A DNA stretch of 64,000 bases from Nocardia sp. BMG111209 (GCF_000381925.1 NZ_KB907308.1:868001-932000); one strand, 5' to 3'; counted from the first letter of the stretch, positions 52,570 to 61,747 are shown. Numbers and translations: made by a program. Notes: generated by a model not told the origin, from the letters alone.

Positions 52570-53388
52570 GTGGCCGACGTCCGCTATGCCACCAGCCCGG
52601 TCGAAATGGCCACCCTGTCGCCGGAGGAGTTGCGCGCCCGCTTCCTGGTGACCGATCTGTTCGCCGAGGGCGAGGTGCGTTTCACGCTGTCGCATCACGA
52701 CCGGTTGCTGATCGGTGGCGCGGTGCCCGCCGGAGGTGAGCTCGCGCTGACGCCGCCGCCGGAGTTGCGCGCCGAACGGCTCTGTGACCGCCGCGAATTG
52801 GGCATCGTGACGCTGTCCGGTACTGGTACCGTCACCGCCGGTGCGCAGCGCTTCGAGGTCCGGGCGGAGGACATCGTCTACGTCGGCCAGGGCACGGAAT
52901 CCGTTGCGGTGGCCGGTGATGCGGTCTTCTACCTCGTCTCCGCCCCGGCGCACCGGCCGCTGCCGACGAGCCTGATCACGCGCGACGAGGCGGAGACCCA
53001 CCACATCGGCGATCCGGCCAAGGCCAGCGAGCGCACCCTCCGCAAATACGTCCACGAGGACGGCGTGCGGTCGTGCGAATTGGCCCTGGGCATCACGACT
53101 CTCGAACCCGGCAGCGTGTGGAACACCATGCCGTGCCACACCCACGACCGCCGCACCGAGATCTACCTGTACTTCGACCTGGATCCCGCGGAGCGCGTGG
53201 TGCACCTGTGCGGACAGCCCGCCCGCACGCGCAGCATCATCGTCGCCGACCGGCAGGCGGTGATCAGCCCGCCGTGGTCGGTCCACACCGGCGCCGGCAC
53301 CGCCCCCTACCGATTCGTCTGGTCGACCGCCGGCGAGAACCTCGCCTACACCGACATGGATTTCGTCGCCACCGCGGACCTGGCGTGA
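52570..53388 (+). CDS. kduI: 5-dehydro-4-deoxy-D-glucuronate isomerase
   Basis: 272 aa. Strong motif match to KduI: RFLVTDLF, RRELGIVTLSGTGTVT, VYVGQGTESV, LGITTLEPGSVWNTMPCHTHDRR, YLYFDLD, QAVISPPWSVHTGAG. The zinc site is built from the CHTH His pair, the following Glu and the SVH His. It isomerises 5-keto-4-deoxyuronate. GTG 52570 follows AAGGAGCAGTAC; ATG 52555 would place that ribosome site inside the gene. Confidence 0.93.
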   Translation: MADVRYATSPVEMATLSPEELRARFLVTDLFAEGEVRFTLSHHDRLLIGGAVPAGGELALTPPPELRAERLCDRRELGIVTLSGTGTVTAGAQRFEVRAEDIVYVGQGTESVAVAGDAVFYLVSAPAHRPLPTSLITRDEAETHHIGDPAKASERTLRKYVHEDGVRSCELALGITTLEPGSVWNTMPCHTHDRRTEIYLYFDLDPAERVVHLCGQPARTRSIIVADRQAVISPPWSVHTGAGTAPYRFVWSTAGENLAYTDMDFVATADLA

Positions 53389-53487
53389 GCGGTCAGGGGC
53401 CGGAGGCGGTAGCGGAGCGTCACCACGCAGGCCCCTCGAGCACGCCCGATGGAGACAGCGTGAGCGGTCAGGGGGCGGAGGCGGTAG
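53384..53487 (+). repeat. Direct repeat of a translation-start segment between kduI and kduD
   Basis: A 29-bp segment beginning CGTGAGCGGTCAGGGG occurs at 53384-53412 and 53459-53487 with one mismatch and a 75-bp period, so both copies are in the same frame. Copy 1 overlaps the kduI stop as GTGA; copy 2 is the preferred kduD start with GGAGACAGC before it. It looks like a local tandem duplication of the kduD start. Confidence 0.75.
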
Positions 53488-54242
53488 GCGGGGCGTTTCG
53501 GGTCGACGGGCAGTGGGCCGTCGTCACCGGCGCTCGCACCGGCATCGGCCGCGCCGCGGCGCTGGCGCTGGCGCGGGCCGGGGCGAATGTGGTGCTCTGG
53601 GGCCGGGATCGGGCCGGGCTCGCGGAGGTCGCGGCGGAGGTCCGGGCCCTGGGCCGCGAATGCGACACCGTCGGTGCGGATCTCACCGACCCGGCCGCGG
53701 TCGAATCCGCCGCCGGCGATCTGGCCGCCCGCCGCCGCATCGATCTGCTGGTGAACAACGCGGGCATCATCAGCCGCGGCCCGGCCGCCGAGGTGTCGCT
53801 GACGCAGTGGCGGCAGGTGCTCGACGTGAATCTCGATGCGGCCTTTCTGCTCTCCCGCTGCTTCGGTACCGCGATGCTGGCGCGCGGCACCGGCCGGATC
53901 GTGAACATCGCCTCGCTGCTGTCGTTCCAGGGCGGACTCAACGTCGCCTCCTACACCGCGAGCAAGCACGGCATCGCGGGGCTCACCAAGGCGCTGGCGA
54001 CCGAATGGGCGGGTGCGGGTGTCGGGGTGAACGCGATCGCCCCCGGCTACATCGCGACGGCCAACACCGCGGCGCTGCGGGCCGATCCGGACCGCAATCG
54101 CGCCATCTCCGCACGGATTCCGGCCGGGCGCTGGGGCGACCCCGCCGATCTGGCCGGTGCGGTGGTCTTCCTCTGCTCGCCGGCCGCGGCCTACGTGCAC
54201 GGGCACGTACTGGTCGTGGACGGCGGCTGGATGGCCCGATGA
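53460..54242 (+). CDS. kduD: 2-dehydro-3-deoxy-D-gluconate 5-dehydrogenase (SDR)
   Basis: 260 aa short-chain dehydrogenase: TGARTGIGRA, NNAGIISRGP, NIASLLSFQGG, YTASKHGIAGLTKALATEW, APGYIATANTAALR, the last three characteristic of KduD. It reduces the KduI product to 2-keto-3-deoxygluconate. GTG 53460 has a good ribosome site; the in-frame GTG at 53385, which overlaps kduI, would add 25 residues. Coupled to the IclR gene by ATGA. Confidence 0.9.
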   Translation: MSGQGAEAVGGAFRVDGQWAVVTGARTGIGRAAALALARAGANVVLWGRDRAGLAEVAAEVRALGRECDTVGADLTDPAAVESAAGDLAARRRIDLLVNNAGIISRGPAAEVSLTQWRQVLDVNLDAAFLLSRCFGTAMLARGTGRIVNIASLLSFQGGLNVASYTASKHGIAGLTKALATEWAGAGVGVNAIAPGYIATANTAALRADPDRNRAISARIPAGRWGDPADLAGAVVFLCSPAAAYVHGHVLVVDGGWMAR

Positions 54243-55012
54243 CGTCCTCCGCCGACGCCGTCGCCCCGCCCTCGCCCAGCGCGGTCGCCAAGGTCGTACT
54301 GGTCCTCGAGGCGCTGGCGAGCGTCCACGGGGTCAGCGAGATCAGCCGCGGCACCGGGCTACCCACCTCGACGGTGCATCGGATCCTGCAGGAACTGGTG
54401 GGACTCGGCTGGGTCCGGGTCGACGCCGACCGCCGCTATCTGCCGGGCGTGCGGCTGCTGTCGCTGGCCGGGCAGTCGGCGAGCATCCCGCAGATCGTGC
54501 GCCCGATTCTGCAGCGACTGTGCGCCGAGACCGGCCACACGATCCATTTCGCGCTGCTGTCCGGCGACGAGGCGGTATACGTCGACAAGCTCGAGGGCGA
54601 CCGCGCGTACGCCATGCGCTCGCGCATCGGCCTGTCGATCCCGCTGCACTGCACCGCGATCGGCAAGTCCATCCTGGCGTCGCTGCCGAAACCCGAACTG
54701 CGCACACGACTTTCGCGGCTACCGCTCACCGCGATGACGCCGCGCACCATCACCGATCCGGATCTGCTCGTGGCCCATCTGGAACAGGTCGGATCGCGCG
54801 GGTATTCGGTCGACGACGAGGAGAACGAGGAGCACACCCGCTGTCTCGGCGCCGCCGTACTGGACCATCACGGCGCGCCTATCGGGGGTATCAGCGTGTC
54901 GGCGCTGACCTTCGACCTCGATCGCACCAAGGTCCGGACCTGCGCCCCGCTTCTGCTCACGGCCGCCCGGGAGGCGTCCCAGGCGCTCGGCCTGCCCGCC
55001 CGCCGCGACTGA
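54239..55012 (+). CDS. IclR-family regulator, probable KdgR-like repressor
   Basis: 257 aa. Winged helix LASVHGVSEISRGTGLPTST continues to VHRILQELVGLGWV; the effector domain has CTAIGKSILASLP and GAPIGGISVSALTFD, typical IclR. It ends the kduI-kduD operon. By context it probably responds to a keto-deoxy sugar acid and binds near the divergent promoter at 52415-52569. Confidence 0.85.
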   Translation: MTSSADAVAPPSPSAVAKVVLVLEALASVHGVSEISRGTGLPTSTVHRILQELVGLGWVRVDADRRYLPGVRLLSLAGQSASIPQIVRPILQRLCAETGHTIHFALLSGDEAVYVDKLEGDRAYAMRSRIGLSIPLHCTAIGKSILASLPKPELRTRLSRLPLTAMTPRTITDPDLLVAHLEQVGSRGYSVDDEENEEHTRCLGAAVLDHHGAPIGGISVSALTFDLDRTKVRTCAPLLLTAAREASQALGLPARRD

Positions 55013-55091
55013 GCCGCGCCCGCTCCGGGTTCCTCGGGCAGCAGCCTGCGAGTTAGGCTGTCCGGGTTGTTCTTCCGGATCGGAGGCGGGC

Positions 55092-56021
55092 GTGAGCTGG
55101 TTCAACCGACGGCAGCGACGCGATCCGGGGACCGACCCGCGCGATCCCTCGTTCTCGTTCCTGTCGGCGGACGAGGGCAGGCGTTTCCGCGCGACCATGC
55201 GAGAGGTGCTGGCGGAGCGCGGTATCGAGGGTGTCGTCTCCGAGACGCACCTCACCACCATGGACGGCGCTCAGCTCGGCTTCTACAACATCGCGGCCTA
55301 CTGCCACAGTTTCGGCGGCGATCCGGGGTCCTGGCCCGCGCTGATCGGTGAGCACCTCGACCGGTTGCTGCGCGAACACGATTCGGATCCGCTGGATCTG
55401 CCCGTCGACGAGTTGCTGCCGACCATGTTCCCCCGCGTCGTGCCGGACTTCCAGATGCAGTACCGCGACGAGTTCCGCTACGGTCCCGAGGTCGCCGAGG
55501 GGCTGTGGGTGGTGCTCGCCCTCGACCGGCCCGACACGGTCACCACGATGCCCGACACCGCCGTCGCGGAACTCGGCGGCTTCGACGAACTGTGGCCGCG
55601 GGCGATGGAAAACCTGCGCGCCCTGCCGATTCCGGCGCATCAGACCTTCGGCCGCCGGGCCGGCGGCTGGTTCCACGCGATGATCGACGACTCGTATTTC
55701 ACGGCCTCGCGGGTGCTGGTCCTCGACGAACTGCTGACCCGGATGGCGGTCCCGTTCGGCGAGGACGGTGTGCTGGTGACGATGCCGAACCGGACCCAGT
55801 TGGTGTTCCGCCCGCTCGACGGCAGTGCGTTCGCGCCGGCCGTGCACGATATGACCGACTTCACCATTCGTGGCTACGTCGACGCTCCCGGTCTGGTCAG
55901 CCCGCACCTGTACTGGTGGCGCAGCGGCGAACTGACCCAGCTCACCCAGCACGAGGACGATCGGATGACCTTCGACCTGCCGGAGGACTTCCGGGAACTG
56001 CTCGACCGCTACGGCGAATGA
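55092..56021 (+). CDS. Conserved-looking hypothetical cytoplasmic protein
   Basis: 309 aa, GTG start after GGAGGCGGGC. No signal or membrane segment. It is acidic, with no catalytic motif I recognise; repeated aromatic and acidic stretches (YRDEFRYGPEVAEGLWVVLALD, TFGRRAGGWFHAMIDDS, SPHLYWWRSGELTQL) are visible. It has some resemblance to DUF1444-like proteins, but not enough to assign. Monocistronic, convergent with the PASTA/HTH gene. Confidence 0.75.
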   Translation: MSWFNRRQRRDPGTDPRDPSFSFLSADEGRRFRATMREVLAERGIEGVVSETHLTTMDGAQLGFYNIAAYCHSFGGDPGSWPALIGEHLDRLLREHDSDPLDLPVDELLPTMFPRVVPDFQMQYRDEFRYGPEVAEGLWVVLALDRPDTVTTMPDTAVAELGGFDELWPRAMENLRALPIPAHQTFGRRAGGWFHAMIDDSYFTASRVLVLDELLTRMAVPFGEDGVLVTMPNRTQLVFRPLDGSAFAPAVHDMTDFTIRGYVDAPGLVSPHLYWWRSGELTQLTQHEDDRMTFDLPEDFRELLDRYGE

Positions 56022-56049
56022 GCCGGGAACCGCTGCGGCGCGGCCGGAT

Positions 56050-56685
56050 TCAGCCGACCGCTTCCTGGGTGGGCTCGGGCAGCGCCTCGCGCATCGACAG
56101 CGGAGTGGGCCGCGGGCGGCGCGGTTCGCGCACACCGCCGTGGCCGTCGTCGCGGGTGAGCCAGACCTGCACGACCGAGCGGGCCGGCACCCGGGCGCCC
56201 GACTCCGGGCTCTGATCGGTCACGATCCAGCCGGTCTCGCCGAGTTCCGGTGTGGGCGTGTCGGATTCGGCGCTCACCGCGGCCAGTCCGACCTTGTCCA
56301 GCGCCGTGCGGGCGTCGATCCAGCTCATGCCGATCATATTCGGCACGGTGACCGTCGACCGGCGCCGTTCCCGGATCGCCCGCATCGGGATGGCGGCCGC
56401 GTCCCGCGCGGCCTGCTCCAGCACGACCTGCTGATCCAGATCGTGCCAGCGCTCCCAGGCGGACTGCCGGGTCACGCCGAGATAGGTCGCGATCTCCGTC
56501 CAGCTCTGCCCGTACTCCCGCGCCGCGTGCACGGCCCGCAATTCCATCTGGTCCAATGTCCGGCGCACCGTGACGACGTCGTCGAGGGCGGCCAGTGCGT
56601 CCGATCCGGTCGACGGGCCCCCGCGCCGGGAGGTGAGCCGCTTCCACGCCGCGTTACCATCGCTCCACCTGCTGCTGTCTGCCAT
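56050..56685 (-). CDS. Cytoplasmic HTH protein with a single PASTA domain
   Basis: 211 aa. A helix-turn-helix region (about 55-85: YGQSWTEIATYLGVTRQSAWERW) resembles sigma-region-4-like HTH. Residues about 115-185 form one PASTA repeat (VTVPNMIGMSWIDARTALDKVGL, VTDQSPESGARVP, VVQVWL). PASTA domains are usually extracellular on PknB-type kinases; here there is no kinase or membrane segment. ATG 56685 is chosen; a longer frame adds 18 unlikely residues. Confidence 0.8.
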   Translation of the reverse strand: MADSSRWSDGNAAWKRLTSRRGGPSTGSDALAALDDVVTVRRTLDQMELRAVHAAREYGQSWTEIATYLGVTRQSAWERWHDLDQQVVLEQAARDAAAIPMRAIRERRRSTVTVPNMIGMSWIDARTALDKVGLAAVSAESDTPTPELGETGWIVTDQSPESGARVPARSVVQVWLTRDDGHGGVREPRRPRPTPLSMREALPEPTQEAVG

Positions 56686-56746
56686 ATCCGACAGGCTAGC
56701 CTGACAGGGAGAATCCGACACTACGCCCACGGTGAACACCGGATCG

Positions 56747-59563
56747 CTACGGCGCCAGTCGATCCGCCAGCAACTGCGCCAGATGCTCGCCCCGGCGATC
56801 GGTCAGATCGGCCAGCTGGGTGCGGCAGGAGAATCCGTCCGCCAGGATCGGATCGCCGGGGCCGGCCGCCGCGACCGCGGGCAGCAGCCGATCCCCGGCG
56901 ATCGCCACCGAGACCTCGTAGTGCCCCTTCTCGACGCCGAAATTGCCTGCGAGACCGCAACATCCGCCGAGCCGCTGCACCTCGGCCCCGGCGGCGCGCA
57001 ACAACTTCTCGTCGGCGCTCCAGCCCATGACGGCATGGTGGTGGCAGTGCGGTTGTGCCACGATCGACGTCCCGGCGAGAGTGGGCGGCTGCCAGCCGCG
57101 TTCGGTGAGCAGCTCCGCCAGGGTGCGGGTGGCCGCCGCGACCGGGGCGGCCGAATCACCCAGCAGTTCCACGGCATCCGAGCGCAGCACCCCGGTGCAC
57201 GAGGGCTCCATCCCGACGATCGGAATACCCGATCCGACCTGCCGCGTGAGGGTTCCGACGGTCCGGCCGAGGATCTTCCGCGCGGCGGTGAGCTGGCCGG
57301 TGGTGATCCAGGTCAGCGCGCAGCACTGCCGCGCGGCGGTGAGTCGCGGGCGGTAACCGGCCGCCTCCAGCACCCGCACGGTCGCGATGCCGACCTCCGG
57401 ATCGAAATGGTCGGTGAAGGAGTCGACGAACAGCAGTACCGGATCACCGGTCGTGGCGCGTTCGTGCGCGGTGGCCGCGAACCAGGACCGGAACGTGCGC
57501 GGCGCGAAGGGCGGAATGCCGCGGCGCGCGTCCACACCGGCGGCCGCCAGCACCGCACGGCTCACACCCGGAATCCGCATGGCCGCGTTGACCGTGCGCG
57601 GCGCGAGGGCCGCGAGCCGGGCCCAGCGCGGCAACCGGCCCAGCGAATAGTGCGCGGCGGGCCGGAGGCGGCCGCGATAGGTCTGGTGCAGTACCTCGGA
57701 TTTGTAGGCGGCCATGTCGACACCGGTCGGGCAGTCCGAACGACATCCCTTGCAGGACAGGCACAGATCCAGCGCCTCGTGCACCTCCGGCGCACGCCAG
57801 CCCCCGGTGACCGCGGTGCCGTTGACCATCTCCTGCAGGATCCGGGCGCGGCCGCGGGTGGAATCCTTCTCCTCCCCCGTGGCCGCGAACGACGGGCACA
57901 TCACCCCGCCGGTACCGGTGTTGTCGGCGCGGCACTTGCCGACTCCGGTACAGCGGTGCACGGCCCGGGTGAAGTCGCCGTCGTCGTCGCGGTAGCCGAA
58001 GGCCAGATCGCGGCGCAGCGGCGGCGCGGCCGGCACCCGCAGATCGGCGTCGACCGGCCGGGGGTCCACCAGCACACCGGGATTGAGCACGTTCTCCGGA
58101 TCGAAGACGTGCTTCACCGCGGCGAACAGCCGGATCGCGGCCGGCGAGTACATCGCCGGCAGCAGCGCGCTGCGGGCCCGGCCGTCGCCGTGCTCACCGG
58201 ACAGCGATCCGCCGTAACCGGCCACGAGTTCCGCTGCGGCGGTGAGGAATTCGCGGAAGATCGCGGTACCGCCGGGCCGATCCAGCGGCAGGTCGAGCCG
58301 AATGTGCAGGCATCCGTCGCCGAAATGTCCGTAGGGCAGGCCGGTCACGTCGAAATCGCGCATCAGCGCGTCGAAATCGCGCAGGTACGCCCCGAGCCGG
58401 TGCGGCGGCACCGCCGCATCCTCCCACCCGGCGTGCGCGGGCAGTCCGGCCGGACTGCGTGCCGACAGACCGGCGCCGTCCTCCCGGATCCGCCACAACC
58501 GGGCGGCCTGCGCGGCGTCGGTGACCACTCGACTGTCCAGTGCCCCAGCGGATTCGGCCGTCCGCGCGGCCCGGTCCAGCACCTCCGCGCGATCGTCCCC
58601 CGCGATCTCGACGAACAGCCAGGCCGCCCCGGCGGGCAACGGCGGCACCGCATCCGGCCCCCGGCGCTGCCGCAGCACCTCGACGATGCGGGAATCGATC
58701 CCCTCGCACGCGGTCGGCGCGAAGGCCAGCACTCCGGGTGCGGCGTCACCGGCGGCCGCGATATCCGGATACCCCAGCGCCACCAGCACCCGATGCGCCG
58801 GATCGGCGACCAGCCGCACCGTCGCCTGCGTCACCACCGCGAGCGTGCCCTCACTGCCGACGAGCATCCGCGCGACGTCGAACCCCTTCTCCGGCAACAG
58901 ATTCTCCAGCGCGTAACCGGACACCTGCCGGCCGAAACGGCCCAGCTCGGTGCGCGCGGTGGCCAGCCCGCCCTGCATCACCCGATGCAGATCCGCGAGC
59001 GGCCCCGCGGCAGGCTCGGTGCGACCGGCCGAGAGCCGCAGTGCCACACCGGTTCCGGTCAGCACCCGCAGCTCCTCGATGTTGTCGGAGGTCCGCCCGT
59101 AGCCCAGCGCCCGGTTACCGCACGCGTTGTTCCCGATCATCCCGCCGATCGTGCAGCGGGTGTACGACGACGGATCCGGCCCGAACCGCAACCCGTGCGG
59201 CGCCGCGGCCCGTTGCAGAACCGCCTGCACCACACCGGGTTCCACCACCGCGGTACGCGCCTGCGCATCGATCGACAACACCCGGTTCAGATATCGCCCG
59301 AAATCCATCACCACCCCGGCCCCGACGGCATTGCCCGCGATGGAGGTACCACCCCCGCGCGAGGTCAGCGGCACCCCCTCCGCGCGGCACACCGCCAGCC
59401 CCGCCGCCACCTGGTCGGCATGCCGGGGCCGCACGACGACCTGCGGCAGCACCCGATACAACGAGGCGTCCGAGGAGTACGCGGCCCGCGTGGTCGAATC
59501 GTCGCGCACCTCCCCCACCCCGGAGCGGCGCAACCGGTCGGCCAGTGCGGCGGCATCGATCAT
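56747..59563 (-). CDS. FAD-binding D-2-hydroxyacid dehydrogenase-type protein fused to Fe-S/CCG domains
   Basis: 938 aa. The FAD_binding_4 domain (about 30-250: SRGGGTSIAGNAVGAGVV, TIGGMIGNNACGNRALGYG, GSEGTLAVVT) is followed by the C-terminal lid of GlcD-type oxidases (LPYGHFGDGCLHIR, GEHGDGRARS). Then come Fe-S ligands (CTGVGKC, CLSCKGCRSDCP) and two CCG-like motifs (QCCALTW, GGCCGLAGNFG). This is the single-chain GlcD-GlcF or D-lactate dehydrogenase (Dld-II) layout. ATG 59563 or 59572; no ribosome site, and the latter lies inside an operator. Confidence 0.9.
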   Translation of the reverse strand: MIDAAALADRLRRSGVGEVRDDSTTRAAYSSDASLYRVLPQVVVRPRHADQVAAGLAVCRAEGVPLTSRGGGTSIAGNAVGAGVVMDFGRYLNRVLSIDAQARTAVVEPGVVQAVLQRAAAPHGLRFGPDPSSYTRCTIGGMIGNNACGNRALGYGRTSDNIEELRVLTGTGVALRLSAGRTEPAAGPLADLHRVMQGGLATARTELGRFGRQVSGYALENLLPEKGFDVARMLVGSEGTLAVVTQATVRLVADPAHRVLVALGYPDIAAAGDAAPGVLAFAPTACEGIDSRIVEVLRQRRGPDAVPPLPAGAAWLFVEIAGDDRAEVLDRAARTAESAGALDSRVVTDAAQAARLWRIREDGAGLSARSPAGLPAHAGWEDAAVPPHRLGAYLRDFDALMRDFDVTGLPYGHFGDGCLHIRLDLPLDRPGGTAIFREFLTAAAELVAGYGGSLSGEHGDGRARSALLPAMYSPAAIRLFAAVKHVFDPENVLNPGVLVDPRPVDADLRVPAAPPLRRDLAFGYRDDDGDFTRAVHRCTGVGKCRADNTGTGGVMCPSFAATGEEKDSTRGRARILQEMVNGTAVTGGWRAPEVHEALDLCLSCKGCRSDCPTGVDMAAYKSEVLHQTYRGRLRPAAHYSLGRLPRWARLAALAPRTVNAAMRIPGVSRAVLAAAGVDARRGIPPFAPRTFRSWFAATAHERATTGDPVLLFVDSFTDHFDPEVGIATVRVLEAAGYRPRLTAARQCCALTWITTGQLTAARKILGRTVGTLTRQVGSGIPIVGMEPSCTGVLRSDAVELLGDSAAPVAAATRTLAELLTERGWQPPTLAGTSIVAQPHCHHHAVMGWSADEKLLRAAGAEVQRLGGCCGLAGNFGVEKGHYEVSVAIAGDRLLPAVAAAGPGDPILADGFSCRTQLADLTDRRGEHLAQLLADRLAP

Positions 59564-59565
59564 TC

Positions 59566-59596
59566 GTAGCATGCTACACCGTCGTAGCATGCTACG
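59566..59596. promoter_or_regulatory. Tandem 12-bp palindromes between divergent starts
   Basis: GTAGCATGCTAC occurs at 59566-59577 and 59584-59595, 18 bp centre to centre; the second extends to a perfect 14-mer. They fill the 42-bp gap between the flavoprotein and GntR genes. Likely operators of the GntR protein acting on both genes. Neither gene has a ribosome site, so transcripts may be leaderless. Confidence 0.8.
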
Positions 59597-59605
59597 ATCG
59601 CCGCC

Positions 59606-60331
59606 ATGCCAGACGGCGCGCTCGACCTCGGTCCCCTCCCGCCCGCCACCGGCCGGCGCATGGAGCAGGCGATCACCGCCGTCCGCGCCGCCATCGACAC
59701 CGGCCGCATGCGCCCCGGCACCAAATACTCGGTCTATCGACTCGCCGACGCCCTGCACATGTCCCGCACCCCCGTCCGCGAGGCGCTGCTCCGCCTGGAG
59801 GAGGTCGGCGTCATCAAATTCGAAGCGCGCCAAGGCTTCCGCATCCTGCTCCCGCAACCCCACGAGATTGCGGAGATCTTCGCCGTCCGCCTGGCCCTGG
59901 AGGTCCCCGCCGCCCACCGCGCCGCCGCGAACCCCGACCCCGCACTGCGGCACGCCCTCGCCGACCGGCACGAGCGCATGCACACGGCGGCCCGCACCGC
60001 CGACGAATCCACCTTCGCCCGTGATGATTTCGGCCTCCACGACCTGATCCTGGCCGCCGCCGGCAACGCCCGGTCCCGCGCGATCGTCGCCGCCCTCCGC
60101 GAGACCACCCGCCTGCTCGGCGCCTCCACCGCCGACACCTCCCGCACCCTCACCGACATCGACGACGAACACACCCCGATCGTCACCGCCGTCACCGCCG
60201 GCGATCCCGACGCCGCCGCGACCGCCATGCGCGCGCACCTGATCACCACCGGCCGCCTGCTGGTCCACCAGGCCGCCCGCACCTCCCCCCACCTCGACCC
60301 CGACGCCATCTGGACCGCCCTGATCGAATAG
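59606..60331 (+). CDS. GntR-family regulator (FCD-type)
   Basis: 241 aa. Winged helix: GTKYSVYRLADALHMSRTPV continuing REALLRLEEVGVI; the C-terminal domain has FGLHDLILAAAGN and MRAHLITTGRLL, as in FCD ligand-binding domains. It probably represses the divergent hydroxyacid dehydrogenase gene and itself through the tandem palindromes. Ligand is likely a hydroxy acid, by context. Confidence 0.87.
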   Translation: MPDGALDLGPLPPATGRRMEQAITAVRAAIDTGRMRPGTKYSVYRLADALHMSRTPVREALLRLEEVGVIKFEARQGFRILLPQPHEIAEIFAVRLALEVPAAHRAAANPDPALRHALADRHERMHTAARTADESTFARDDFGLHDLILAAAGNARSRAIVAALRETTRLLGASTADTSRTLTDIDDEHTPIVTAVTAGDPDAAATAMRAHLITTGRLLVHQAARTSPHLDPDAIWTALIE

Positions 60332-60365
60332 CCGCACGGCACCAAGCCGACCGTCCGGGCTCTTG

Positions 60366-60394
60366 TTGACAATGTGTTACAGCTCACATAGATT
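60366..60394 (+). promoter_or_regulatory. Sigma70-type promoter with embedded CRP-like site for the ABC operon
   Basis: TTGACA at 60366-60371, a 17-bp spacer and TAGATT at 60389-60394 form a near-consensus promoter 42 bp before the binding-protein start. Inside the spacer, TGTGTTACAGCTCACA (60373-60388) matches the CRP consensus TGTGAn6TCACA except for one base. Binding there would block RNA polymerase, so repression is the inferred effect. Confidence 0.6.
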
Positions 60395-60436
60395 GACGCT
60401 TCGAGCAACGGACGGTCCAGCACCGGGGGAACGAGT

Positions 60437-61744
60437 ATGTCGGCAGCCCGCTCGACACGCAGGGCGGTGTTGCGTGCGGCCGGGCTGGGGGTGGCGGCGT
60501 TCGCCGCCGGATGTACCGGATTCTCGACCACCGGGAACGGGTCGATGATCTTCCTCTCCACCCAGTTCCGGCCGGCCGACGAGGTCGAGCATTTCCGGGC
60601 GCTGCTGGCCCGGACCGCCCCCGGGGTCGCGTACGTGACCATCGAGGAGAGTCCGTTCGCGACGCAGATTCGCAGTCAGGTGTCGGCGGGGTCCACCAGG
60701 ATCGGATTGGTCGGCGGGTTGCACGGGGATCTGGCGCCGCTCGCGCCGGAATATCTGCAGGATCTCACCGGGCTGATCGGCGATCTCGGGCCGCGCGGAT
60801 GGTCCCCGGACCATCTCGCGCTGGCCCGGGTGGGTACCGACCGGACCTGGTACGTCCCTTGGGCGACAGCCACTTACGTGCTCGCGGCCCACGCCGAGGC
60901 GCTCGGGCATCTGCCGCCGGGGGCCGATGCCGACGCGCTCACCTACGACCAGTTCCTGGACTGGGCCGTCGCCGCGCGGCGGGCCAACGGGAACCGGCCG
61001 ATGCTCGGGCTGCCCGCGGGACCGAAAGGGTTGCTGCACAGGTTCACTCAGGGGTATCTGCTGCCCTCGTTCACCGCCGGGCAGATCACCGCGTTCCGGT
61101 CGGCGGCGGCGGTCACGGCGTGGCAGTACTTCCGCGAGTTGTGGGCCAACTGCACGCCCGCGAGCACCACCTACGACTTCATGCAGGAACCGCTGGCCGC
61201 CGGGGAGGTGCGGATGGCCTGGGATCATGTGGTGCGGCTGGCGCAGGCGCCGGCCCGGGATCCGCAGAACTGGCACATGTTTCCCGCACCGCGTGGACCG
61301 AAGGGGCTCGGCTACATGGCGGTCCTGCTGGGGCTCGCGATCCCGAAGCACGGGCCGGAACCCGAACTGGCGCAACGCACCATCTCCGCGTTCAGCCAAC
61401 CGGCCGCGCAGATCGACCTGCTGCGGTCCAACGGATTCTTCCCCGCGGTCGGCGCCGCGATCCCCGGCGATCTGCCGCCGGCGGTGCGGCTGGAGGCCGA
61501 CGCGGTGCGCCGGCAGCAGCAGGCGCCGGGCACCATCGTCTCGCTGCCACCGGTCGGGCTCGGGCAGCGCGAGGGCGAGGTGAGCAAGGTCTTCCAGGAC
61601 ACCTTCCGCGCGATCGTGCTGGGCGGGGCCGATATTCGCGGCACGCTCGACCAGCAGGCCAAGATCCTCCAGGGCATCCTCGACGAGATGAAGGTGCCGT
61701 GCTGGGCCCCCGATCCGCCCGCCGCGCACTGCCGGGTGGTGTGA
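60437..61744 (+). CDS. ABC substrate-binding lipoprotein, family 1 (carbohydrate type)
   Basis: 435 aa. N-terminus STRRAVLRAAGLGVAAFAAGC has a Tat-like Arg pair and a lipobox Cys at about residue 26. The mature part is an extracellular solute-binding protein with FSTQ-like opening and family residues. RBS GGGGGAACG before the ATG. Genes for two permeases and an ATPase follow in one operon. The bound substrate is not evident; sugars or glycerophosphodiesters are possible. Confidence 0.82.
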   Translation: MSAARSTRRAVLRAAGLGVAAFAAGCTGFSTTGNGSMIFLSTQFRPADEVEHFRALLARTAPGVAYVTIEESPFATQIRSQVSAGSTRIGLVGGLHGDLAPLAPEYLQDLTGLIGDLGPRGWSPDHLALARVGTDRTWYVPWATATYVLAAHAEALGHLPPGADADALTYDQFLDWAVAARRANGNRPMLGLPAGPKGLLHRFTQGYLLPSFTAGQITAFRSAAAVTAWQYFRELWANCTPASTTYDFMQEPLAAGEVRMAWDHVVRLAQAPARDPQNWHMFPAPRGPKGLGYMAVLLGLAIPKHGPEPELAQRTISAFSQPAAQIDLLRSNGFFPAVGAAIPGDLPPAVRLEADAVRRQQQAPGTIVSLPPVGLGQREGEVSKVFQDTFRAIVLGGADIRGTLDQQAKILQGILDEMKVPCWAPDPPAAHCRVV

Positions 61745-61747
61745 GCG

